Source: an uncultured Eubacteriales bacterium (GTDB lineage Bacteria > Bacillota > Clostridia > Christensenellales > Borkfalkiaceae). Taken from it: a DNA stretch of 5,267 bases. This document shows positions 1 through 5,267 of the stretch, piece by piece. The notes below the pieces were generated by a model. That model searched no databases, had not been told where the DNA came from, and saw nothing but the letters and a program-made list of their open reading frames with translations. Position 1 is the stretch's first letter. The number at the start of each line of letters is the position of its first letter. The DNA is taken from NCBI GenBank assembly GCA_902767455.1, contig CACXHH010000083.1, forward strand, positions 1 through 5,267, given 5' to 3'. The translations under genes were made by a program, and so were the position numbers.

Positions 1-1
1 G

Positions 2-2413
2 GCGTTCGTATGGGACGCGACCGACGGCAACTGGAAGACCAACTCTTCAAACGCCTACGCGAGCTATAAAAACGGCGACGTTCAGCTCGAAGCAAATTAC
101 GCCTTCTCCGCCGACTTCACCATTACCGAAATGCCGACGAACGGCGAGATAGTTCTCGAAGCCTTCCGCAGAGCGAATAAGATGATAAGGCTCGTTCTGC
201 GCGTTACGGGCACTAACGCGTTCAGAGTTTTCAGCGACTACCGCGACGACGGAAGCTTCTTAAACGACACAACGCATTACACCAACGCTTCTTACGACGG
301 CTCGAAGATAAATCTCGGCGTAATAGTTTACGAAGGCAGTATGGCGATGACGATAGAAGGAACGACAGTTTACCGCCGCGCGCTCGACGATTTCGAGCAG
401 TCGCAGTTCGTTATGTCGAACACGAGCGGACTTAAGACGACGTTCACGAATATTTCCGCCGAAACGGACGAAAACGCCGTCAAAGCTCTTTACGATCAGG
501 CTCTTTTAGGCTATCACGACAAATATTTAGGCGGCGGAGCGTTCGGCTACACTTTCAATCTTAAAAACGTCGACACGTCCGTAGGTCCGGGGGTCAGCGA
601 AGATTACGAAAACGAAACGTTCAGCATGTGGACGAAGGTCGATACCGACGGCTCGAGCGACAACAACAAAACGGCGCTCGGCAATATTTATCACAACGGC
701 AACCCGCTTCTCGGAAACACCTGGGCTTTCAAAGCAGATATGAGCGCGCTGTTCAACAGACCGACGGTTACGAACGCGACTAATCCGCACATAACCTTCT
801 ACGCATACTATTCGCTCACCGACTATAACAGGGTATTTTTAAATCTCAAAAACGTAGCGAGCGGCTGTTGCATTTACGACGCGTATAACGACAGCGTTCT
901 GGGAAACCGCGCTATAACCAAATTACAATCTACCATAGGCGTAATAGTAAATTCCGACGGCAAGCTCGAAACTATTGACGGAAAGCTTTACTACAACGCG
1001 CCCGTCACGTTTATCTACGATAACGGCACGCTGTACTTGTTTATGGCAAACGTTCTCGTATATCAGCGCGAAACGAGCTACGGCGTTACGGTAGCGGCGT
1101 TGCAGGCGAGAAAACAGGTCAAGATGACGTTCAGCAACGTAGTTACCGCGACTAATCCCGAAGACGTCGAAAGAATGCTTCTCGAAGCCAAAAACGCAAG
1201 CGCTCCCGCAGACGTTCTCGACGGCGACACCTTCACGGTAAACGGCACCGCGCTCGAAAAGACGAGCCGCGAATACGCGATTTCCGACTACGCGCCTGGC
1301 GGCGAAACGTTTACGGCAAGCAAATTCTATTCGACCTTCACGCTTGAAAATCTCGATACGGACACTTGGGGACAAAGCGAAGTCCGCTTGACCGACGAAT
1401 ACGGCAACGGCGTAAGATTCGTTCACGAATACTTATCCGCGGGGAAATATCAGATATTTACCGAACGCATAGAAAACGGGGTAATGAAATACTGGAAACT
1501 CGTTGCCGACGGCGTCGCCCGCGACATGCGTCTCGGCGTTATCGTCCACGACGGAAAAGTTCAACTGCTCACAAAGCAAGGAAATTATCAATATATGTGC
1601 ACTTATAAAAGCGACGAAGTATTCACGGGCAATAATATAAAACTGTCGTTCGGCGGCAAGGCGAGCAAAGTAAGGTTAAAAGACCTGACCGCGGAAAGCG
1701 GCGCCGAAGCAGTTGAAAGTTTTTCCGCGACCTTGACCGAACACACCTACGTTTCGCAATACTACCAGACGGCTAAAAACCTTGCGGATAACGCCAAGGA
1801 CGAAGCTAAAGGACAGACGCTTCTTATCGGAACGTCGACTTTCGGGTTCTGGACTTCTTCGCACAGCGACAGCAACGGCGACAAGGTAAACGGCTATATC
1901 GAAGCCTTCCAAGGCTATACCGACGCAAACTCCGACGGCAAGCCCGACGTTTTGAACTTCGGTATCGGCGCCACGGCGTTCAGAGACTGGCTCACCTTCT
2001 ACGAACTTCTCGTAAAGGACTTCGCCCCGTCGACGATAATTTTCAACTGCGGCGCGAACGACATCTACACGGGTGATTCGGCTCAGACGACTTACGAAAA
2101 CTTCTTGAAGTTTATGGATCTCGTGAGAGCCGACTTCCCGACGATAGAGATCTACGTCGTTTTAGTCAATCCGTCGCCTTCTATGTATTCGGACGCCATG
2201 CGCGCAAAGACAAAAGCTTACAACGAAATGCTTAAAACCTTCTGCGCCGAGCACGAACACTATACGGTGATAGATATGTCGAATATTTTAGCTAACGGCG
2301 ACACGCCCGTTCCCGAGCTTTGGGACGCGACCAACCACCTTACCAAGCGCGGTTACGAAATTTATACCGACTGCGTGAGAAAAGCTCTCGGGCTCGAACC
2401 TTTATACGAATAA
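2..2413 (+). CDS. Multi-modular SGNH/GDSL-type hydrolase with three beta-sandwich-like repeats (5' partial)
   Basis: The reading frame is open to the first base of the window, so the start codon and any signal peptide lie upstream. The first in-window Met (base 131) is internal, because the 43 codons before it continue the first repeat module. Residue numbers here count from that Met. Three diverged copies of a module of about 200 residues follow one another, marked by LGVIVYEG (62), IGVIVNSDGK (269) and LGVIVHDGK (468). The first two end in closely similar segments, NISAETDENAVKALYDQA and NVVTATNPEDVERMLLEA. Predicted strand-rich, they resemble concanavalin-A/LamG-like sandwiches, which is inference. 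Residues 540-756 form an SGNH hydrolase domain: block I GTSTF with nucleophile candidate Ser569, block II NFGIGAT (609-615), block III GAND (641-644) and block V with His736 in NHLTKRGYEIY. Such domains hydrolyse esters, often acetyl groups on glycans; the substrate cannot be told here. A DANSDGKPD segment (598-606) resembles a Ca-binding loop. The gene ends just before a strong terminator. The SGNH call is firm; the role as a secreted glycan esterase is a guess. Confidence 0.93.
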   Translation, partial: AFVWDATDGNWKTNSSNAYASYKNGDVQLEANYAFSADFTITEMPTNGEIVLEAFRRANKMIRLVLRVTGTNAFRVFSDYRDDGSFLNDTTHYTNASYDGSKINLGVIVYEGSMAMTIEGTTVYRRALDDFEQSQFVMSNTSGLKTTFTNISAETDENAVKALYDQALLGYHDKYLGGGAFGYTFNLKNVDTSVGPGVSEDYENETFSMWTKVDTDGSSDNNKTALGNIYHNGNPLLGNTWAFKADMSALFNRPTVTNATNPHITFYAYYSLTDYNRVFLNLKNVASGCCIYDAYNDSVLGNRAITKLQSTIGVIVNSDGKLETIDGKLYYNAPVTFIYDNGTLYLFMANVLVYQRETSYGVTVAALQARKQVKMTFSNVVTATNPEDVERMLLEAKNASAPADVLDGDTFTVNGTALEKTSREYAISDYAPGGETFTASKFYSTFTLENLDTDTWGQSEVRLTDEYGNGVRFVHEYLSAGKYQIFTERIENGVMKYWKLVADGVARDMRLGVIVHDGKVQLLTKQGNYQYMCTYKSDEVFTGNNIKLSFGGKASKVRLKDLTAESGAEAVESFSATLTEHTYVSQYYQTAKNLADNAKDEAKGQTLLIGTSTFGFWTSSHSDSNGDKVNGYIEAFQGYTDANSDGKPDVLNFGIGATAFRDWLTFYELLVKDFAPSTIIFNCGANDIYTGDSAQTTYENFLKFMDLVRADFPTIEIYVVLVNPSPSMYSDAMRAKTKAYNEMLKTFCAEHEHYTVIDMSNILANGDTPVPELWDATNHLTKRGYEIYTDCVRKALGLEPLYE

Positions 2414-2429
2414 TATTCAAATTAAAATC

Positions 2430-2472
2430 GCCCGCCATAACGCGATAATCGCGTTATGGCGGGCTTTTTTTT
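2430..2472 (+). terminator. Intrinsic terminator of the SGNH hydrolase gene
   Basis: A perfect 16-bp inverted repeat (arms 2430-2445 and 2449-2464, loop TAA) begins 16 bases after the stop codon and is followed at once by eight T residues (2465-2472). This is a textbook Rho-independent terminator for the plus-strand gene. It also lies 28 bases past the stop of the converging minus-strand degV gene. Read on that strand the stem is followed by a weaker tract (GATTTTAATTT), so it may serve both genes, more efficiently on the plus strand. Confidence 0.95.
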
Positions 2473-2500
2473 GCTTTTCTTTATAAAGTTATAGCGGCAA

Positions 2501-3361
2501 TCAGTTAAACGCCGTGGCGGTTATGCCGAAGCCGAATTTTCCGACGTGGATATGAAAGGTCGGGCGGACGGTACTTATCCTTGATATCTTTATATTGCCT
2601 TTGAGCTTTTTAAGACTTTCGATTATGGCGAGCGCCACCGAATTTTTGTTCATATCGACAATTTTGACGAAAACGTTCTTATAAGCCTTGGCGAACTTAT
2701 TGACCATTTCGGTAAAGTTCGCGATGACCGAACTCATCAAAAATTCCTTTGCGGCAAGGAAGAGCTTACCTTCCTTGTCGAACTTTATCATCGGCTTGAT
2801 TTTAAGAAGCGTGCCCATAAGCCCCGCAACGCGCGAAAGCCTTCCGCCGTTTACAAGGTGTTTAAGCTCGGTGAGAGTAAAAGTCAAATCACAAGTCGAC
2901 ACTCGCTGTTTTAAGGCTTCTACGTACGTTTGAGCGGTCGTGGAAGCGTCTTCGAGCATAAATAGAGTCGACTCTATTATGTTGGCAAGACCGTAGTTGC
3001 CGATATTCGTGTCTATAACGGTGACTTTGCCTTCAAAATCTGACGCGGCAAGAAGCGCGCTGTTGTAAGTTGACGAAAGCCCTTTTGAAAGCGGTATCGC
3101 GACGACGTGCTTAAAGCCAGCGGCAAACAGACGCTCGAAAGCCATAGTAAAATCGTACGGCGACGGCGACGAAGTCTTGATATTTTTAAGATCGTGAAGC
3201 TCTTCGAATATCTCTTCGTCGGTGACGTCGACTTCTTTTTTGTCGAAGTGAGCGGTGTGTATGTTGAGCGAAACGACTTCTACGCCGTAATCTTTAATTA
3301 TATCTTTACTTAACGTAGTGGTCGAGTCTATCACCAAACCTATTTTCGTCTTGTTTTTCAT
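2501..3361 (-). CDS. DegV family protein (FakB-like fatty-acid-binding protein)
   Basis: This complete protein of 286 residues has the usual length of the DegV family. Members bind a fatty acid in the cytosol; those studied as FakB present it to the kinase FakA, which makes acyl phosphate for phospholipid synthesis. Family landmarks in order are VIDSTTTLSKD (10-20), TSSPSPYDF (63-71, the fatty-acid headgroup region), LSKGLSSTY (91-99), VIDTNIGNYG (115-124), LKHLVNGGRLSR (166-177), LLKIKPMI (185-192) and the C-terminal HVG (272-274). A Met seven codons upstream (base 3382) would give 293 residues, but the Met at 3361 is preferred: GGAGAG sits three bases before it, whereas nothing like a Shine-Dalgarno precedes the upstream Met. 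Two motifs depart from the usual form: LSKGLSSTY where SSGLSGTY is common, and HVGKFGFG where HVGPG is common. The gene has its own promoter and looks monocistronic. No fakA-like gene is in view, so which lipid it binds and whether it works with FakA are inferred from the family. Confidence 0.95.
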   Translation of the reverse strand: MKNKTKIGLVIDSTTTLSKDIIKDYGVEVVSLNIHTAHFDKKEVDVTDEEIFEELHDLKNIKTSSPSPYDFTMAFERLFAAGFKHVVAIPLSKGLSSTYNSALLAASDFEGKVTVIDTNIGNYGLANIIESTLFMLEDASTTAQTYVEALKQRVSTCDLTFTLTELKHLVNGGRLSRVAGLMGTLLKIKPMIKFDKEGKLFLAAKEFLMSSVIANFTEMVNKFAKAYKNVFVKIVDMNKNSVALAIIESLKKLKGNIKISRISTVRPTFHIHVGKFGFGITATAFN

Positions 3362-3364
3362 ATT

Positions 3365-3370
3365 CTCTCC
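3365..3370 (-). promoter_or_regulatory. Ribosome binding site that sets the degV start
   Basis: On the minus strand GGAGAG lies three bases before the ATG at 3361 (five bases counted from its GGAG core). This spacing fits initiation at that ATG and rules against the in-frame ATG at 3382, which overlaps nothing like a Shine-Dalgarno. Confidence 0.85.
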
Positions 3371-3384
3371 ACACGACAACATCG

Positions 3385-3411
3385 TGATACATTATATTTG
3401 TTTTTGTATCA
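3385..3411. promoter_or_regulatory. Inverted repeat over the degV transcription start, candidate operator
   Basis: Arms TGATACA (3385-3391) and TGTATCA (3405-3411) are perfect 7-bp inverted repeats separated by 13 bases. They span the predicted start of transcription and touch the last base of the -10 box. A nested alternative uses GTGATA (3384-3389) with TATCAC (3415-3420). The position suits a dimeric repressor blocking RNA polymerase. I do not recognise it as a named lipid-regulator site such as that of FapR or FabT. A weak leader hairpin is the alternative explanation. Confidence 0.45.
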
Positions 3412-3439
3412 TTTTATCACCGCTGAAACATAAAGTCAA
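3411..3439 (-). promoter_or_regulatory. Sigma-A type promoter of the degV gene
   Basis: Reading the minus strand, a -35 box TTGACT (3434-3439) is followed after exactly 17 bases by a -10 box TAAAAT (3411-3416). A TG one base before the -10 box makes it an extended -10. The predicted transcription start is near 3404, which leaves a leader of about 43 bases before the ATG at 3361. A second TATAAT (3444-3449) lies upstream but has no good -35 at normal spacing, so it is less likely to be a promoter by itself. Confidence 0.82.
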
Positions 3440-3557
3440 GTTTATTATATCCGTTTTATCAATAATCAATTGCAATATATATCAATATTCGGCGATTTCA
3501 GGGCGATGGCTCGAGCCCGTTAAAAAATCGCACGACACATAATTCCTGATTATAGAA
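3440..3557. other. Non-coding gap between LRR terminator and degV promoter, with a hairpin
   Basis: No convincing gene is seen here. The part next to degV is AT-rich and holds a TATAAT-like box. The middle holds a two-part hairpin: outer arms GCGATTT (3492-3498) and AAATCGC (3525-3531), inner arms GGGC (3501-3504) and GCCC (3515-3518), with the palindrome GGCTCGAGCC (3508-3517) overlapping the inner part. No T run follows on either strand, so it is not an ordinary terminator. Confidence 0.5.
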
Positions 3558-3592
3558 AACTCGCCTTTCGCGTAAACCGCGAAAGGCGAGTT
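3558..3592 (-). terminator. Intrinsic terminator of the LRR protein gene
   Basis: A perfect 13-bp inverted repeat (3560-3572 with 3578-3590, extendable by two A-T pairs) with a five-base loop starts 17 bases after the LRR gene's stop on the minus strand. There it is followed by TTTTCT. The T tract is short, so some read-through into degV is possible. On the plus strand no T run follows, so it acts on the minus strand only. Confidence 0.85.
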
Positions 3593-3609
3593 AAATTCAA
3601 TTGTGACTA

Positions 3610-5267
3610 TCAGTCGTTTGCCGAAGGATCGTAACCGTAAATGATCTGAGCTTTGACTTTCGTTGCGTCTTTCAAAACCGCAAGAGAAGTGGGAAGCGCA
3701 GCCGCGTTGGCGTAGGTCACGTAGATCTTCTGCGAAGAAGTCCAGTCTGCAAACGGGTTGTAAGTGGTAGTCGTACCGCCGCCACCGCCGGGATTCCAAG
3801 GCTTTAAGAAAATCGGGAACAAACCGCCGGAATCCTGGTTACCTTTTTCAATGGTGTTGAAGGTAGACGGGAGATAGAGTTCGGCGATCTTCGTGCAGCC
3901 CTTGAAGCTGTCGGCGCAAAGAGTCGTAAGACCTTCGTGGAGCGTTACGGTAGTAAGTTCGGTACATCCCGCAAAGGTGTTAGCGTCTATTCTCGCAACG
4001 CCTGCGGGGATCTCGATAGCCGTCAAAGCCTTGTCGTTCGTGAACGCGTAAGCGCCGAGCGAAGAAAGACCTGCGGGGAGCGTTACGTTGTTGAGAACGG
4101 TACAATTCCTGAACGCGTATTTACCGATAACGGTAACAGCCGCGGGGATATTGACGGTAGTGAGCTTGGAGCAGCCGTCGAACGCCGACTGACCGATGTT
4201 CTGGATAGTGGACGGAAGAACGACTTCAGTGAGAGAAGTACAGCTCTTGAAGGTATCGGCAGGAACGCCGAGCATGCCTTCGGGAAGCGTTACTTTGGTG
4301 ATGAGCGCGCAGGACGCGAATACACCGTCGCCTAAAACCGTACCGGTCGGGACGACCACTTCGCCGCTTTTACCTGCGGGGAACATAAGCATCTTGCCGT
4401 CCTTATCGTAAAGGATACCCTGTTCGTCAGCGGTGTAGTAGGGATTATTCTCGTTCACGATGAATCTCTCAAGGGAAGCGCAAGGAGCGAAGGCGCCGCT
4501 TGCTATGCTCGAAAGTTCAGCGCCGAGCGTAACTTCTTTAAGTCCGCTGTTGGAGAACGCCGAAGCCGCAACGCTCTTAGCCGCCGCGGGAAGCGTTATG
4601 CTTTCAAGAGCCGAACAGCCGTTGAACGCGTAAGTCTGGATAGCCGTGATGTTATCGCTGAGCGTAACTTCGGTCAAAGCTTTACAGTTATAGAAAGCGT
4701 GAGTGCCGAGCGTAGTAACGGTAGACGGGATAGTGATACTCTCGATAGCCGTACCTGAGAACGCGTAATTGCCGATAGATTCAAGACCTTCGCTGAGCGT
4801 TACTTCTTTAAGAGAAGCGCTGTTCTGGAAGATATTGGCCGTCAAAGCCTTAACGCCTGCGGGGATCTCGATCTTGGTAAGGCCGGCATAGTTGAAGTTG
4901 CTGCCGTAGTCGAATCCTTCAAATCCCGCGGGAAGCGTGATCTCGGTAAGTAACGGGGTGTACTGGAAGGAGTAGCGCCAGATCTCTTTGAGCGTCGAAG
5001 GAAGCGTAATGCTTCTCAACTTCAAAGCTTTACTGAAGGTGTACGCGGGGATGACTTCCCAACCTTCGGGGATGACTACTTCTTCAAGAGAAGCAAGTTC
5101 GCTGAAGTACGAGACAGAAAGGCCCGAGAAATCGTTAGCGAACGTCAGATTCTTGGAGAGAGTCAAGCTCGTAGCGCCCTGGCAGTAGTTGAACGCGTTT
5201 GAACCCAAGGACGTAACGCTGTCGGGAATGTTGATCTCTTTAAGATAGATACAACCGCGGAACGCCC
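3610..5267 (-). CDS. BspA-like leucine-rich repeat (LRR_5) surface protein (5' partial)
   Basis: The frame is open to the window end, so the N-terminus is missing. The TTG at 5206-5208 is an internal Leu codon: the 19 codons before it encode a normal repeat, read as CIYLKEINIPDSVTSLGSNAF into the following sequence. The 551 visible residues hold about 19 repeats of about 23 residues with the pattern CxxLxxIxIPxxVxxIgxxAF, which is the LRR_5 (BspA/TpLRR) family. One repeat (about 4345-4457) carries the longer insert typical of this family, with NPYYTADEQGILYDKDGK and FPAGKSGEVVVP. After the last repeat come a Pro/Gly/Thr linker (PGGGGGTTTT, 3763-3792) and about 50 residues of unrecognised C-terminal sequence starting YNPFADW and ending GYDPSAND. 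There is no LPXTG motif and no terminal membrane helix. Known relatives are exported and act in adhesion or host binding, but many have no known ligand. Export is inferred because the signal peptide region is outside. A terminator follows, and degV downstream has its own promoter. Confidence 0.93.
   Translation of the reverse strand, partial: AFRGCIYLKEINIPDSVTSLGSNAFNYCQGATSLTLSKNLTFANDFSGLSVSYFSELASLEEVVIPEGWEVIPAYTFSKALKLRSITLPSTLKEIWRYSFQYTPLLTEITLPAGFEGFDYGSNFNYAGLTKIEIPAGVKALTANIFQNSASLKEVTLSEGLESIGNYAFSGTAIESITIPSTVTTLGTHAFYNCKALTEVTLSDNITAIQTYAFNGCSALESITLPAAAKSVAASAFSNSGLKEVTLGAELSSIASGAFAPCASLERFIVNENNPYYTADEQGILYDKDGKMLMFPAGKSGEVVVPTGTVLGDGVFASCALITKVTLPEGMLGVPADTFKSCTSLTEVVLPSTIQNIGQSAFDGCSKLTTVNIPAAVTVIGKYAFRNCTVLNNVTLPAGLSSLGAYAFTNDKALTAIEIPAGVARIDANTFAGCTELTTVTLHEGLTTLCADSFKGCTKIAELYLPSTFNTIEKGNQDSGGLFPIFLKPWNPGGGGGTTTTYNPFADWTSSQKIYVTYANAAALPTSLAVLKDATKVKAQIIYGYDPSAND
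3997..4017 (-). repeat. 21-base direct repeat in the LRR gene, copy A (partner at 4852-4872)
   Basis: This stretch, encoding IEIPAGV on the minus strand, is identical base for base to 4852-4872. The two copies lie 855 bases (285 codons) apart in the same reading frame. Codon choice is identical across all seven codons, which suggests recent duplication or gene conversion between repeats rather than protein-level constraint alone. Confidence 0.85.
4852..4872 (-). repeat. 21-base direct repeat in the LRR gene, copy B (partner at 3997-4017)
   Basis: This is the second copy of the exact in-frame repeat. It encodes IEIPAGV in the module NYAGLTKIEIPAGVKAL, while copy A lies in the module ALTAIEIPAGVARI. 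Recombination between the copies would remove 285 codons without a frameshift. Confidence 0.85.

Larger units (their letters stand above)
3841..5265 (-). repeat. LRR-encoding tandem repeat array, about 69-base unit
   Basis: About 19 in-frame units with a basic period of 69 bases encode the LRR_5 modules. Most units have diverged in sequence, but short blocks recur exactly. GAACGCGTA occurs at 4042, 4111, 4624 and 4759, all in the same codon register, the first two exactly 69 bases apart. The period is broken by the longer insert at about 4345-4457 and by the irregular second unit near 5120-5180. Confidence 0.85.

Noticed and set aside
131..133. ATG at 131 as the start of the SGNH gene
   Set aside because: The same frame is open back to base 2, and the upstream codons (AFVWDATDGNW... 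NYAFSADFTIT) match the beginning of the second repeat module, so the protein starts before the window.
923..1426. Long minus-strand open frame (167 codons) opposite the SGNH gene
   Set aside because: It lies entirely inside a gene with clear domain structure; its product is Arg/Val/Phe-rich with no recognisable motif, as expected from the antisense of GAC/AAC/GCG-rich codons. The shorter antisense frames at 527-790 and 1676-1912 are rejected for the same reason.
2479..2488. CTTTATAAAG palindrome between the convergent genes
   Set aside because: It is a 10-bp AT-rich palindrome next to the terminator T run with no promoter or gene to regulate; such sites are common by chance.
3318..3542. Plus-strand open frame of 74 codons across the degV start and promoter
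   Set aside because: It overlaps the N-terminus, ribosome binding site and promoter of degV on the opposite strand, and its product is a low-complexity Ile/Phe-rich translation of AT-rich non-coding DNA.
3482..3799. Minus-strand open frame of 105 codons over the 3' end of the LRR gene
   Set aside because: It runs out of frame through the LRR C-terminus and straight through its terminator hairpin; the product is Arg-rich with no motif.
3937..4335. Plus-strand open frame of 132 codons opposite the LRR array, with periodic sequence
   Set aside because: Its periodicity is the mirror of the LRR-coding repeats on the other strand; there is no ribosome binding site or independent domain. The frames at 4196-4411 and 4988-5188 are similar shadows.
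5206..5208. TTG as the start of the LRR gene
   Set aside because: The 19 upstream codons encode a regular LRR unit (INIPDSVTSLGSNAF pattern), so this is an internal Leu codon and the gene continues past the window end.
3841..5265. Repeat array considered as a CRISPR or other non-coding array
   Set aside because: The units are in-frame protein repeats with a 69-base period, divergent in DNA and continuous in reading frame, with no identical repeat/unique spacer pattern.

Overview
The window looks like part of a Bacillota (Firmicutes) genome, most plausibly an uncultivated gut-type Clostridia. The reasons are a DegV-family protein with a sigma-A type promoter and a GGAG Shine-Dalgarno, a BspA-like leucine-rich-repeat surface protein, and a large multi-domain SGNH hydrolase. 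Codon use in all three genes favours AAC, GAC, TAC and GCG. The lineage is an inference from gene content and style; no marker gene is present.

Layout: (1) Bases 2-2413, plus strand: the C-terminal part of a large protein whose start lies before the window. It has three diverged copies of a beta-sandwich-like module of about 200 residues, followed by an SGNH/GDSL hydrolase domain. (2) Bases 2430-2472: a strong intrinsic terminator in a convergent gap of 87 bases. (3) Bases 2501-3361, minus strand: a complete DegV-family (fatty-acid-binding, FakB-like) protein with its own promoter (3411-3439) and a possible operator over the transcription start. (4) Bases 3362-3609: an AT-rich intergenic region holding that promoter, an unexplained hairpin and the terminator of the next gene. 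(5) Bases 3610-5267, minus strand: the C-terminal part of a BspA-like LRR protein whose start lies beyond the window end. It has about 19 repeats, a Gly/Thr linker and a short C-terminal domain.

The three genes do not form one operon. The SGNH gene converges on degV, and degV is separated from the upstream LRR gene by a terminator and a good promoter. The two flanking proteins have the architecture of exported or surface proteins (carbohydrate-binding-like modules with an esterase domain; an LRR adhesin-like array). Their signal peptides would lie outside the window, so export is inferred. The DegV protein is a cytosolic lipid-handling protein with no visible link to either neighbour.

I see no mobile element, CRISPR array, tRNA, rRNA or clear new multi-gene system. 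The points most worth following up are the triple-module SGNH protein with a Ca-loop-like insertion and an off-register catalytic Asp, the inverted repeat over the degV transcription start, and the in-frame DNA repeats in the LRR gene.
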